A stretch of DNA of 64,000 nucleotides from Phoronis australis (lineage: Eukaryota > Phoronida > Phoronidae): positions 62,001-126,000 of the forward strand of contig NMRA01000722.1 in NCBI GenBank assembly GCA_002633005.1, read 5' to 3'. Made by a program: the position numbers and the translations under genes. The notes beneath the pieces were generated by a model. It saw nothing but the letters and a program-made list of their open reading frames with translations. It did not search any database and had not been told where the DNA came from. Below, in pieces: positions 12,301 to 24,846 of this stretch. Within the stretch, counting starts at the first letter, position 1. Each line of letters begins with the position of its first letter.

Positions 12301-13765
12301 CCATCCATACGTTCCGTTGCCTGTGCATGTTCACGGCGCCTCTCTAGTATTATTTGATCAGTGTATTCCGGTTCGAACTGATAGCCTGTGAAACCTAACG
12401 ATCCGACCCGTGAAGTCTTCGTCGTATGAGCTCTAGACTAAGTCGGGATTGGCACCGGGCGAGTTGCCATGTAGACGTTTATTATTCTGCGTTCTGTTTC
12501 AAAATGAATTACTCTCCTCCTAACCAATGCTTATATAAAACTGAAATAAAGTCTGTCGACATTAGATACAATTTGTAATGCCTTTGCAGTATTCGTGAGT
12601 GCAAATGTTGAGAAGCCAGCAATGAATAAACCACTGCGTTACCGGCTTTTGATGCTGGCAATAAAGGTAATTGACCGGGCACCGAGGCCATGTGAGAGCA
12701 TGCTAATTCAGTGTTTGCTGACAGAAAGCTGTTGTGAAAAAATTACACAATTTTATATGCTATGGTCATATGTTAGGGGAATTTTTATTTTATTTAGAAA
12801 TACAAATACATTATTCAAATCATTGTTACTGTACAGCCTTTGCCCTGACGGTCTGTGGAAGGGGAACCTGACTTCGCGGCCAGCAACAAGTAAGTAGATT
12901 TTCAGTTTCGTGGCTAATTTACATAAATAATTACATGCACATTATTTCTTTGACTCACTATTATAGTCTTTTCGTGACAGGAGGTCTAGTTTCCAACTCA
13001 AGCTGGTTGATGTTCGTGCCAGTCACGGCGGCTGCGACGTTCCTGATTGGGTTCCGAGCCACTGGCGGGGATAACGAGTCAGTCCGGCCGCGACGGGCGT
13101 GATCGGGTTCCGAGCTACTGGTTGGGACAACAAGCGTTTTGTGCGACTGTTTAGAACTCAAAAATCACAAATCTAAACAACATGCACAGATTAAGTTCTC
13201 CTGTCTGTATTTCACGGAAGAATACTTCGAATTTTTCTCAAAATAGACCCCAAACTCCTGCTACGCCACCTTGGTAAATTGGCGTGCTGAACTTTGTAAG
13301 CTACGGTGTGTCCAAATACAAATAAATCCGTAACAGCGAAATAAAACAACACATTTTTATAAGAACTCTGTATATTTTTAAGGGTTTTACATCAAAAGTT
13401 TTATGATTTATTGGGGTTAAAAGATGAATTCAAGCGATAAGCTGACACCAGTAACCCCTGTTGTGAACTGCTGAACATACTGCACGTGAAACCAATGACG
13501 TAATTGGATAATTTCGACACCTCCGTCTGCCGTCAGGTGTCACATAACGCAACCAAACGTGCCGTCATCGAGTAGAACTACTCGATCTAAATTGATACAA
13601 AATAGGTTGTTTTTTTGGGCGGCATTCTCCTTTAATAAGAGTTTACAAACTTTGCTCCAACCTTTTGAGAGTTGTCATGGGTTACAGGGTGTTATTTTGT
13701 TTCAGAAAACTGGATGGGAAAGTGGTTTTTAATGTATGTTAATAGGCCAAAATAGGGTTTGCATG
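12301..13765. other. No gene recognised
   Basis: Short frames around 12.6 and 13.0 kb have no family resemblance and no consistent splice context. Confidence 0.4.
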
Positions 13766-14583
13766 CCGTGAATAATACGATACACGAAAGTCACGCATTT
13801 CTAAAGATATGTGAAGACAACTAAGATGGCGAACTTTGTAGTCAGCGAGAGAGTGCAAGCAGTGGATGAGGTTGATCAATGGGCAAGATCTGTGATTTCA
13901 CTTTTTATGACTGAAAAGCTAGAATAGTTATGTAGTTACTGCAACCAAAATTGTCCAGAGGTTTCAAATATTCAGTTTGGCTATCACCACATTTGCACAT
14001 TTGTATATATTTTATGATTTGAGTTCTAATAAAGATTGAACTTGAACTAATGGCACGTAGAGTTTTGTTTGCTGTGACATGTTTGATGTAGCTGTAATCT
14101 GGAAAATTCAGGGATGGGTTCACAATTAACTGACTTCTAAGTTGTTTTGATGCTTTGGTTAAACATAAAATAAAAAGATAGCAACCCTAACCGGTATGAA
14201 AAAAGCAAATAGACAGGAGTATTAAAATAAAGTAATGAAAACAGGTATGAAACATATTTAAAACCAACGTTCCTTTGGGGAGTGGCCCTTTGTCCAGATC
14301 AACCCATATTAACTTTTTAGTCTTTTTGTAATATTTAAAATGTTCTAAGTTAAAACTGTTCTCCATATTGCAGGCTTTAACTCTGTGCCAATGCCAGAGA
14401 AAAACAATTTGGGTGTAATAAGGACCACCATTGTTAAGAAAGTAGTGCTAGCTATTACCTTTCCACTTCATTAGCTCAGATCTACATCAATACAAAGGGC
14501 GTGATAAATAGGCATTGTAAACGTTGTCTTGGGCTTAGGAACTCAGAGTGGTGACCAGTGTAAGCTAGAAATTCTCCACATGG
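13766..14583 (-). repeat. Dispersed repeat, copy B
   Basis: Inverted, uninterrupted version of copy A. A short frame (IFIRTQIIKYIQ) is kept in both copies but with changes spread over all codon positions, so I do not call it a gene. Confidence 0.8.
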
Positions 14584-15900
14584 GTATCCTATCAAGTAGA
14601 GAGTTTCTCCTGCTTTGGCTTCAACATTAGAGGTCAAGCAGCTGTCCTAGGATCATGCAACACAAAACAACAGAAGTCAATCACTGCTATAACATATACA
14701 AGGAGATATATATGTAGATTATTGCATGGCAAAGTCATTATCTCCCATAATCTAGCCCCCTCCCAGTGAATTTTGATAATTCTCCAAAATCCAAGAGGGC
14801 TCTAGATAAAGGAAATAACGAATGAGAACATGTAATAATCTATTTATACCACAGACTGAACAACAAAATTTGCAACGAATCAACCTTCCTTTCTCGACTC
14901 GCCTCGGCTTGGAACTACTTTCTATGTCAGACGCCTGGGGTCAGAGGTACGAATTTTAAGAAACGCCGAGTCATTCTTGTTAAAATAATGTTTTTACTCC
15001 AAGCTAATTGAAAATTTAAAGAAAATAGAAACAAAGTTAATTTAAAAATAAGTTATAACCAAATATTAACTACCTTGCTACACATCTTATCATGTTAAGC
15101 TTCCACTGTCAAAATATAGTCTGCTGACATGACGTTCAGTGACTTTACCAGACATAGGGGGTTGTGAGCGTGTCATAACATCTAGCTTCTTTGTTAATTG
15201 CCAAGCACAGCCTTTGTCTGGTATGACAACAGGCAATCTACCAGGCTTGTTACAGACCATGTGTGAACTCAGTCAAACCCAGAGCAAATTGGTACGCTCG
15301 GAGAGAATAGATTGTCGTAACTTCGGTTGTAGTTTAGTGATTTTGGCAATTCAAAATCTAAACATGATCAGCGTTTGATGAAGAATTTAGAAATGCTATT
15401 GGTTTATGTTCAAATATGTAATAACTTAACTTTTATTTTTAACAGCACAGCCCAGTCAGGCTAGATACGATCTTATTGGAGATTAGAGCAATTATCGAAC
15501 AAGAGAGCTGGTCCTCCAACCATCAATGCCAGAATGGAGTTAATCAGTTATGTAAGATATTGGCTACAGGGGTCATCTTCCCAACTTGTTGTTGGGCTAT
15601 AGAATCGAACAAGTTGGGAACAACGGGAAAACGCCGTAATGAAAGTAGGTTTAATTACCACTGGATACTGAATATAATGTCCAAGTCAAAGATTCCTGAC
15701 AACATGTTACCCACATTTAAACTGGAGATTGATGATTTACAAGTGAGAGCAAATGACAGATAAATTTTACTGAATTAAAGATGTTGTTTTTATTGAAATT
15801 GTATGTAATTCACAGCATAATTAAATGGTGGTACAATGCAGTTTGTTGAACAACTGATTATTGCACATTCTTATTTAAGTGTTCAATTTTCAAGGAAGGT
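14584..15900. other. No gene recognised
   Basis: Two short frames (15139-15378, 15476-15763) lack recognisable motifs. ACAAGTTGGGAA/TTCCCAACTTGT near 15580-15615 is a small inverted repeat. Confidence 0.4.
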
Positions 15901-15907
15901 GACGTCA

Positions 15908-16010
15908 GCTGCTGAATAGCTCAGTGGTTAAGGTGATGGCTGTCGTAACATGAAACTTGAGTGAAGTTTGTTCGAATCCGGCCCAGGGTTCCCACGAAAG
16001 TGTTAATCAA
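15908..16010 (+). repeat. tRNA-derived SINE head, module 1
   Basis: Box A-like TAGCTCAGTGGTTA and box B-like GTTCGAATCC with proper spacing. The acceptor stem cannot be closed, so this is a SINE remnant, not a tRNA gene. Confidence 0.65.
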
Positions 16011-16069
16011 CACGTATATATAGATGCTGATGTTGGCCAATAGTGAAATGTATTAAATAAACACAGAAA

Positions 16070-16155
16070 AATCAGGAACCCCACCTGGGAATCGAACCAC
16101 AAGTCTCTAGATTGCCAGTCTAATGCTCTTACCACTGAGCAACTGAGGACCCAAT
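16070..16155 (-). repeat. tRNA-derived SINE head, module 2
   Basis: On the minus strand: GGGTCCTCAGTTGCTCAGTG, anticodon-like arm with GGC, and an exact box B GGTTCGATTCC. Resembles tRNA-Ala but the acceptor ends do not pair. Flanked by about 65-bp inverted sequences (16030-16095 and 16205-16275). Confidence 0.65.
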
Positions 16156-16419
16156 ATCTGTGCAATTACTGTTTGCAGCCAACTGTTATGTCATCCCATG
16201 AGCAGGTGATTCCCAGTTGAGGTTCCCAATCTTTCTGTGTTTATTTGATATATTTTACTATTGGCCAATATCAGTGTCTATGTTTACTATTTCTAATTAA
16301 CACATATTAGTAAATTGCTATTATATAATTGTTCAACTCTCGTCTGAAAAAGGCGAAATGCTGCTCGTAGGATGGATGACATAACAGTTGGCTGTAAACA
16401 GTTATTGCACAGATATCGG

Positions 16420-16505
16420 GTCCTCCGTAGCTCAGTAGTAAGAGCACTAGACCTGCAATCTGGAGACCTGTGGGTCCATTCCCATTTGGGGTTTCTGATA
16501 TTTCT
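16420..16505 (+). repeat. tRNA-derived SINE head, module 3
   Basis: GGGTCCTCCGTAGCTCAGTA, anticodon-like loop with TGC (Ala type) and a mutated box B. Inverted relative to module 2, with similar flanks. Confidence 0.65.
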
Positions 16506-16559
16506 CTGTTTATTTGATATTTATCACCACGCGTTGATTAACAAAATGGGTTAATCAAT

Positions 16560-17499
16560 GGTTGTAATGGCCATGACAGACTGATTACGTGGTATAGTCT
16601 TGTTAATTGGTGATACATGGACATGTTCAATATACAATTACAGCCGTGTGTCATGAACACTAGTGCACCTGTTAATTCATTACTAGTCATTTAATAACAC
16701 ACTCCTGTAATTTCCTACATCACTAATGCACTAAGCTGACAAGGGGAGCACAAAATCAGGAATCTACAACAACAGAAAATCAATAACAGTCCCACTACTT
16801 ACTACATGATTTAAAACAATTCCACAGGGTTGTTTAAAAATAAATTGGGCCATTTTGAAGTAGTTAGCCATACTATACCAGTATGTCTGTTTCACATCAG
16901 ATAGCAGAGCTAAATGACAGTTTAACAGATGCAGTCTTTTGTTTGTTATTTAACGACATAAAAGAAACAGTGAACAACAGCAAACAAACAAAGGAGCCTA
17001 ATACTTGCCTTGGATCAATTACATAGTTTATGTAAGTAAGATAAAAGTCAAATGTAAATTTCTTTATAGGAATGAATATTAATTTTTTGAAAATGACTTC
17101 TATTGTAGCAAGAACAGCTGATGTACGCATTTCAGATCTGAAGGAAAATATTGAGGTTCTCTGACAAAAATTCACCACTTACTGCTGCAGACGAAGAGGC
17201 AAACATTTCTTACACTATAGTTATACCCACTACTATAATTGTACATTCCGAGAGAACTCTATGGGGCTCTTGAGGGAACAATGATTTTTCCTCTACATGG
17301 GGTTGCTTGACTTAATTTCATGCAGTCTGTAAATATTTTTGAATTGTAAACTATTGTAAAATCTCACCAATACTTATTACACAGTCAAGGAAATTTTTGT
17401 TTTTTTCATTTTTTTATAAAAAATAAGTAAAATAGCACTAAATTAATGTTTTACAGATGGGAACTCGAAGCAATTGTTAGAAGTCTTTAAAAAATGAAC
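16560..17499. other. No gene recognised
   Basis: AT-rich with simple sequence; no exon-like block. Confidence 0.4.
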
Positions 17500-18200
17500 A
17501 AGAATAACGCATTGACATGCATTTCTATAGACCACCAGAAAGTGCTGTAGTTGTCAAATCTGCCCCAATATCAAATGGTGCTGCTCCACAGGAATAATAT
17601 ACCTTTGAGTCAAATTTCATTAAAATCTGTCAATCTTCCCTCAGACAACACTTGAAAATACCCTTGTTGATAAAAACATGGTGCCGGCGCATGGAATCAT
17701 ATATCACTGTATTAAGTTTCATTGAAATCTGTCACTTAGTTCTCTAGATATCGTCCCAACACACTATTTGACCAAATGTCACTTGAAAAGCCCCTGTCAC
17801 GATGCTGCAGCGGATGAATCCACCCTAAAAACAAAGGGCTCGGCACATTGATATCACACGTCTGAAGTTTCATTAACATAATGCCAATCATTTTTAGACA
17901 TCATTCAAAATTGCTTGTCCTCCAAAACCCCATGTGGAAATCCTGCAGAAGTTGAATGCACCCAAAATTTAATGGTGTCTATGCACTGACATTAATACCT
18001 CTGTGCCAAGTTTCATAACAATTCGTCAATCACTTTTCCAGATATCATCCAGAACACTTTTCCCCCAAACAACACTTGAAAAGCCCCTTACTGAATGATG
18101 ACCAATTCCACTTAGAAGACGCCTTTTTCAAAGCGTTCGTACAACCAGGACCCATAAAAAAGACACGGCAAACCATTTACAGCACTGTGGCAAACAGTAG
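17500..18200 (+). repeat. Diverged relative of the 1.3-kb repeat
   Basis: Shows the same alternation of AAGTTTCATTGAAATCTGTC-like segments and CCACTAGG-like cores at similar spacing, but heavily decayed. Confidence 0.45.
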
Positions 18201-18203
18201 AAA

Positions 18204-18570
18204 ATGAAAGCGCTCCGAGGAGCGACACTTGGCGTAATTAACCTAAAAAAAACCACGTTAGAGATGACCAGAAAAGACGACGACAGAGATGATGACGAAG
18301 ATGACAGCTATGACGACGATGGTGGCGATAATGGACAATGCAAGTTATATCATTCATATGATGAACGTAGATGTCAGAAATCACTAAGAGATAGGCTTCA
18401 GTCTTGAGCGACACTTGGCGAAATTAAATGAAGAAAAGACGTCGGAGATGATGACGAAGATGACAAATATGATGATAGTGGTGGAGATGATGAACAACAT
18501 CGTAACATTCATATGACGAACTTAGATGTCATAAATCAATAAGAAATAGGCTACAGTCTAGTTCAATAGA
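18204..18570 (+). repeat. Tandem duplication with GAYGAY-rich core
   Basis: Two units, each starting GAGCGACACTTGGCG, the second shorter; both contain GATGATGACGAAGATGACA. An acidic Asp-rich frame (18204-18407) results, but the second unit is not in the same frame, so it is not called a gene. Confidence 0.6.
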
Positions 18571-18699
18571 AGCTAAACCAACATCAATGCAGCAAGAGCG
18601 CTCAACAAAGGAACAGCGTTATCAGAAAATCTCAAATAACTCGAAAAGTAGACGTCTTAGCAAAAAAATGGAAAACATCTTCTGAAAGCCCATTCAAAA

Positions 18700-19320
18700 T
18701 TCTATCTAAATTGATAGCATCACACAATTCCGTAAATTTTTTCGAAAAAAATGTAATTTTGCGTTTTTTTAAGAAATTTAAAGTCAAATATGTCGAAAAC
18801 GGTAAGTCTGAGAAAAAAATTTTTAGAGTTCATTTGAAAGAATATACGTTATAGAATCCACATACAAAAATTCACGTCATTTTCTTCTCCCGTTTAAGTG
18901 GCACCTCAGCACGACTGAAAATAGGTCAACATGTGCCAGAACCGCCATCTTGGAAGCAACTTCCGGTTTTTTGGCCTTGTATAATAGCAAATCATAAAAA
19001 ACTAATAACTGCAAAAATTCAAAGGAATTGGCCCTATATTGCGCCCTCTACAGGAGAATACGTTTTTTTTCCCGAAATAAAGGTGCGCATGTGCGAATGC
19101 CAATATTTCCGCCATCTTGAACCGGAAGTAAAAAATTTCGTGCGAACAAAAAAAAACAAACTTGATGGAAGAGCAACATACTTGGCGAAATTTATTATTT
19201 CGCCAAGTAATAAGAAGGGCTGATACAATAATAAAATACGATGTAAACTCTTCACAATATGGCACAGTGATATGTGATAAGCAGTCGAGGCCCGACCAGC
19301 CACGTCACTGACATATCAGC
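18700..19320. repeat. Probable transposon relic with YY1/ETS-like motifs
   Basis: Contains CCGCCATCTTGGAAG and, 150 bp on, CCGCCATCTTGAACCGGAAG, that is, YY1-type CCGCCATCTT next to ETS-type CCGGAAG, and GGCGAAATTTATTATTTCGCC, a palindrome at about 19184-19204. Borders not resolved. Confidence 0.4.
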
Positions 19321-19516
19321 CAATCAGTGATCACTGTCAGGATCTGTCTTTGACAATAAACATGAATGAGCTTTTTTTTAGCACACAACACGGACAAAAG
19401 TGAGATTTATTTGTATGTTAGAACCGGTTAACTGCATATACCGGTTCTCTACATATTACCTAGAAACACAGTCACACAAAATGGCCACTAGGAGGTACTG
19501 CAGCACTCAAATCTGC

Positions 19517-22500
19517 CTGAATATCAAGTTATGCCAGCGCATTCACATGATATACCTCTGAGTCAAGCTTTGAAATTCATCAATTGGTTCTCACGATATC
19601 ATACGGAAACACTCTTCCTTTGCAATCGATGTGGAAAGCCCCTTGCTTAGAATAAAATGGCCACTAGGACGTGCTGCAGAGGTGGAATCCCCTAAAAATT
19701 TTACATCTCATATCTCTGTGTCAAGTTTCATTGAAATCCGTCAATCCGTTCACTAGATATCATTAGGAAATGCTCAGTCCTTCAACCAAAAATACTGAAA
19801 GTCACGCCCCCTGGCCCCAGCATGCAGAACATCTTGAAAAGTGGCAAAAACCCTTTCAGTGATGCCATACACCTTCATTGTGCCAAATTTCATCAAAATC
19901 TCACTACGGTTTTTGAGATATTGAGAGGACACCAGGACAACCTCATAACATTTAAATCAGCCTAACTCATCCTGACTCTGGGTATAGTGATGACAATATA
20001 CAGGTACAACCACATTATATATACATATATGGGTGCATAAAGAAGGCTGTGTTTGGCAATACTCTTTTTCACAAAAATCAATGAGATATTAATATACACT
20101 TGCCGATCATGCAGACCCTTATAGTCATTTATTATTGGCATCTTCAAGCATGAAATATTGAATTTATCTGTAAAACCAGTGACCATTTGCATGAAACAAT
20201 CCCACATAGTGGCTTAATCATGCTTCTAACATATCCGGGCATTTATGACTTCGTGCACTGATTGAACTTTCCAATACTGTCTTAGCTTCATCAATAAGTC
20301 TATTTTAAGCACATACCAAAAGTGAACTCTACATGGAGTTCTCAGTATTATTGAAAATAAATAGGAAATGTTTCATGCACTATACCTAATTTAAGGACAA
20401 AGTCCGTATTTGTTTTCGTTGAAATAAGGGGGTCAATTTTCAGATATATTATAAGAAAACAGTCAAAGAGGAGATAAATTAATCCGAAACATAACATTGA
20501 TGAGCAAACAAAATGTGTAGACAATTTAGTCCAGACCCTATTTGGGGATGTTTGATGGAACCAGCCGCAAGTATGTGAACACTGGTATAACTTAAATCCA
20601 GCACAGGTGATATTGTTGTAAAAACAATAACAAGGAATGTCATGTGTTTTCTATTAAGTGAAGCTTAACTGCACTTTTTGATAAAGGATTCATCAGACAT
20701 ATGGCAAGCAGGTTATTTCAGCCAAGGCTGTTTTGAAATAAAATACATGGCAGAAGCAATGTATTGCAATGGCATGTGCTTGAATAACCGTGGCCCTACT
20801 GCATAAGACTAAGCAATGTATTGGAATGGTATGTGCATGAATAACCGTGGCCTTACTGCATAAGACAAGGAAAAATGACCCAACATTAATTAGGTTTTTC
20901 TATTAGTTGACGAAGAAACAATAAGTGATTGCTGTAAGTGCCGATAAACCTTTGTTTGTAAAGACTTTGAAATTCTGTTGATGTCACAGCATTTTTCCTT
21001 AAGTTTCAAATACCAAAAAAGCGATCTGATAACTGCTTGTCACTTTGTCAATTTTTCTCCCACAAGGCAAAGCATATCTCCTCATTTGGTATGGAAGACT
21101 TAGACGTAGCACTTTTCCCCTATATGGAAAATGTGACATTTGATGTTAACAAAACAACGACGACTTCAAGAAGCATCCATCTGTGAGCGTATGAGCACAG
21201 GTATATATAATTAGGGGCGGGGATTTGAAAACTGTACTTAGTTNCCACTGTAGAGTAAAACCAATAAAGAAGTGTTAATTTACTTAATTTCACAACTTGA
21301 TTATTTGCAACTGGTACAAAATTAAATCAAAACATTCTCCTCTACCCACTGCTTGAAATGGGATGCCCCAAGGTAATAGTCACATTACTCAAATAGCAGT
21401 CGATATACCGTTGCTGGAATAAGTAAAAAAGATGACAGCCAAGAGACAGACAGTAGGAACAAAATAACATTACCCTATTAAATAACATTACACTATCACT
21501 GGTTGTTTATCCATGTGAAATTGATGTCACAACATGTTGAAGTTTGTTTATTCGATAAATTTCTACTGGCAGCACCTCCCTGCCACAGCCTCCAATGTGA
21601 TGGTCCTCCGATAGCCTCTTACATTAAATATAAGTCAGCAAGCAAACTTTTACCGTACAGGTCCCAGTGAAGTAAAAAGACAGGAGGTGGGTATTGAGCC
21701 AAGCATGCATGTTTAAAAATAAGAAGACAGAGATGGATATTTGTCTAAACAAGCAATTTGTTGATGTTATACTTATGTAACAACATGACAGTATGTTAAG
21801 AATTCACTTATTTTACAGATAACATCACCTAAAAGTAAAATTCTATTTTGTCAAATATCACCACATGAATAGAGACTAAGCATCATTTGTACTGAGCGCG
21901 GGATGTCACATAAAACAACTTTTGGTAAATTTTTCATAATTTACAGTAATCAGCTTGATCAATGAAAAAATGACAAATTTGGCAATTATCTTTATGCAAA
22001 ATCGTAAGAGGAGAATGATAGTAATTTCCCACCAGATTAAAGGCAAGGGGCTGGTGAAACTCGATGTGACCGTTTCCAGCTCAAAGGTAAATGAATTTTG
22101 TACATTTTGGGACCTAAAATTCGCGCAAGGTGAGCTAACACAATGACACATGTGCCTTCAAAGAAATGTTGAGGATATAAATATAATGCTCAGCTGAATG
22201 AGGGAGTTCAACAGTGGAAAATTGGAACATATCAATGGGGGTGGGCTGTAAGCAAGAAGCTGAACATGGGAGATAATCCAAGTGAGTTTACACAAGTATG
22301 GTAGTAAGATAAGGTCTGACATGATAGTGTAAACTCTCACCATCACGAATCAATGATCTAATTAATTACCTTACATGATACAGAACAGGCAGCGCTCATT
22401 AAACCTACCTTGGATGTGATACAGTGTGCACCTGTTATCACTTTATAATCATCAACACTAGAGGGTGTAAGTGATTACACTAAATGACTTCCTGAAACAT

Positions 22501-24245
22501 TAGGAGGCACACTACAGTTGTTACAGGGTTTTGGCTGCCGGCACACACCCAAGTGGAGACGAGTCCTTATCTCACGTCCTTATCCAGAGTCTAAAAAAAC
22601 AACAGGTTTTTTGGCATTCCCAACACAAAAGCACTACTCATGATAACTGAAACTTAATTATGCTATAGATTTTTAATCGCTTAATTCACATCGGGGAAAA
22701 AATACCGGCACACAAAAATAGGACCAAAAAACACCAAATTTGACAGTTTTCTCCCCAAATTTACCAATTCCCTGCAACGGTGCTAGGAAAAATCTGACTA
22801 CAGATTCAGAATGCTCGTTCTCTTTAGATTCTAAAAATGTGGTCACAGTGCGCCATTTTTTGATCTGTCTGACAGCCACCTGAAATTGCATCCGGTTTCT
22901 CAGTCAGCAGGCGACACTGGGTTAAAAGCAAACGACAGCCACTATTTTGCATCAAAAGTAGGTCACAGCTAAAAAACTTGGCTTTTCTCATTCAAAAACA
23001 CAAGTAAATCAGTTTCCTGGCAACTGTTTTCAAAAATTCATCAAACCACACGCCAAACCTGACACAACGCCCTCTATTTAAATTCTAGGGAATAAAAAAT
23101 GCCCAGCAGTTCTGTCGACCTCACTGACCATACAAAAGCCACAATTTGAAACAAAATGGGAGGTGATTCTAAACACGCAACAACTAGATGAGTGGTTCAG
23201 TGAAGCTCATAGATCATATGTAGAGTTTTCGATCAATACAAAACCAGATGCCCTCAACTCGGGTTAGTGGGTATGTTTTTTCATTTAGAATCTGTGCCAC
23301 CAATTTGCAGTTACGCACTTTTCATTTAGAATCTGTGCCACCAATTTGCAGTTACGCACTTTTTTGTAAAGAAGAAGCTGGTGGTATAATTCATTTTGCA
23401 TCACATGCCTTCTAGTTGGCACTGGTTCAGTGGATGAATTCAAAGGTGACTGTATCTTTAGGTCTTCTTATACGCATTGCAAGCATTATTTTTTGCAAAC
23501 CTTCCTCTGGCTCAATGTTCTAATAAGTGTTTAGTTAAAGTTTATCCAACTCTCTAATATTAATGCTATCTTATTTATTGCTGAAAACTGAAAAAAAAAA
23601 ACATGTCCCATGCATTGAAAATCTGAAAACAGACGTTTTTTTCAAAAATATTACAATATTGAAATTAATTACATCCATTTAAAAACTGTAAAACGAGCTG
23701 CTATGTTGCTTTTAGTTTCAGGATTACAGTTATGTGTCCCTTGGCAAGAAAATTGACGAACTGTGACCCAATTTGGGAACATCAGATCTCAAGAATGATA
23801 AGTCATGAAAATTTGAAGCTTTTTGAATTTTATCTTGAACAAAGAAAAAGAAATTAAGCCATGTTTTGATACCAATGTTTTACTATTAAATTGTCATCCT
23901 TTTTTACTTAATTCTACTGAAAAGAAATAGGTCATTTGACATACTTTGACAAGATTTTTGAATAAATTTTCTGAATGCACAGACTTGATTATATGGATAC
24001 TCATATTCTCTGGTTTTCCTTAAATGAATGTGTAATTAATATACAAGCTAATGAAAACCAACACTTAATTAGTTTTATGTTACTCTCATATGCAAAGTTT
24101 GTTGAAAGTGAGAGTGACATCCATTTATTACAAAGTTTGAATGCAGAGAGATTGCTATCAGACTATTCTTCTGGCAAGGATCAACATAATTATAAAGATC
24201 AGCCACTTAACAGAAAATCTCTTCAATTTCAGACATCAAAAATCA
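19517..24245. repeat. Large duplicated segment, copy 1 (probable second haplotype)
   Basis: Near-identical to 24847-31238 in the same orientation, with scattered substitutions and small indels (2-4% by eye). Copy 1 lacks the stretch present at 26618-28231 of copy 2; the break is exactly at a single N (21244). After 24245 copy 1 diverges. Both copies carry the same non-coding features, including a 41-bp direct repeat (about 23277-23362). Confidence 0.9.
21244..21244. other. Assembly gap marker (N)
   Basis: Single N at the point where copy 1 lacks about 1.6 kb present in copy 2. It marks a contig join, not a real base. Confidence 0.9.
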
Positions 24246-24845
24246 CTTACCGTAAACGTTCGGGTTAACGCCCTGGGCGGTTAAATTGGCAAACCCAAAA
24301 AATCGGGGGTGGGCGGTTAACCAGACATGGGCGCTTAAACGTGAAATTTCAAGAAATCCTGGGTGGGCGGTTAACTGAGCATGGGCGCTTATTACGACAG
24401 ACAACCGCCCTGGGCGGTTAATCTTACATGATCAGAGTACCACACGACACACGTACTCGGAACGCGTAGAACTTTTCAAAGAGCTTTATCGTCAAGTCGC
24501 CAAATACCGCTAAAAGTGTCATAACAGCGGGCGATCCCAAGAAATGTTTTGCTGCCCACAGATTAGTCAATCACAATTAAATTTTCAAAATTGGTGAGTA
24601 ATAGCCCTGTGCCTTCCTGTGATCTTATTAGAGCTGTAGTGCGCAGACGACCAGTAACAATAACTTGAATTGCAACTATTCTTACGCGATGACACTTTAG
24701 AAATGCGCGCGTGCGGGCGCGAGCTTCACCTGTTGCAGAGGTCACAGCAGACATCAAATTTATGGTGCTGTCAAGTTCCGAGTCAAAGACCAATTTTAAA
24801 ATTAATGATGTAATAAAATTTTGAAAAACAAATTCAGGTGTTTTT
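24246..24845. other. Copy-1-specific tail with GGGCGGTTAA repeats
   Basis: Absent from copy 2. The first 190 bp carry alternating GGGCGGTTAA and GGGCGCTTA motifs in both orientations. The rest has no supported coding sequence. Confidence 0.6.
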
Positions 24846-24846
24846 N
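24846..24846. other. Assembly gap marker (N)
   Basis: Single N exactly at the start of duplicated copy 2. Confidence 0.9.

Noticed and set aside
16070-16155. tRNA-Ala gene on the minus strand
   Set aside because: Internal boxes are good but the acceptor stem does not pair; SINE-derived.
18204-18407. Asp-rich protein gene
   Set aside because: The second tandem unit is not in the same frame and the composition is simple sequence.
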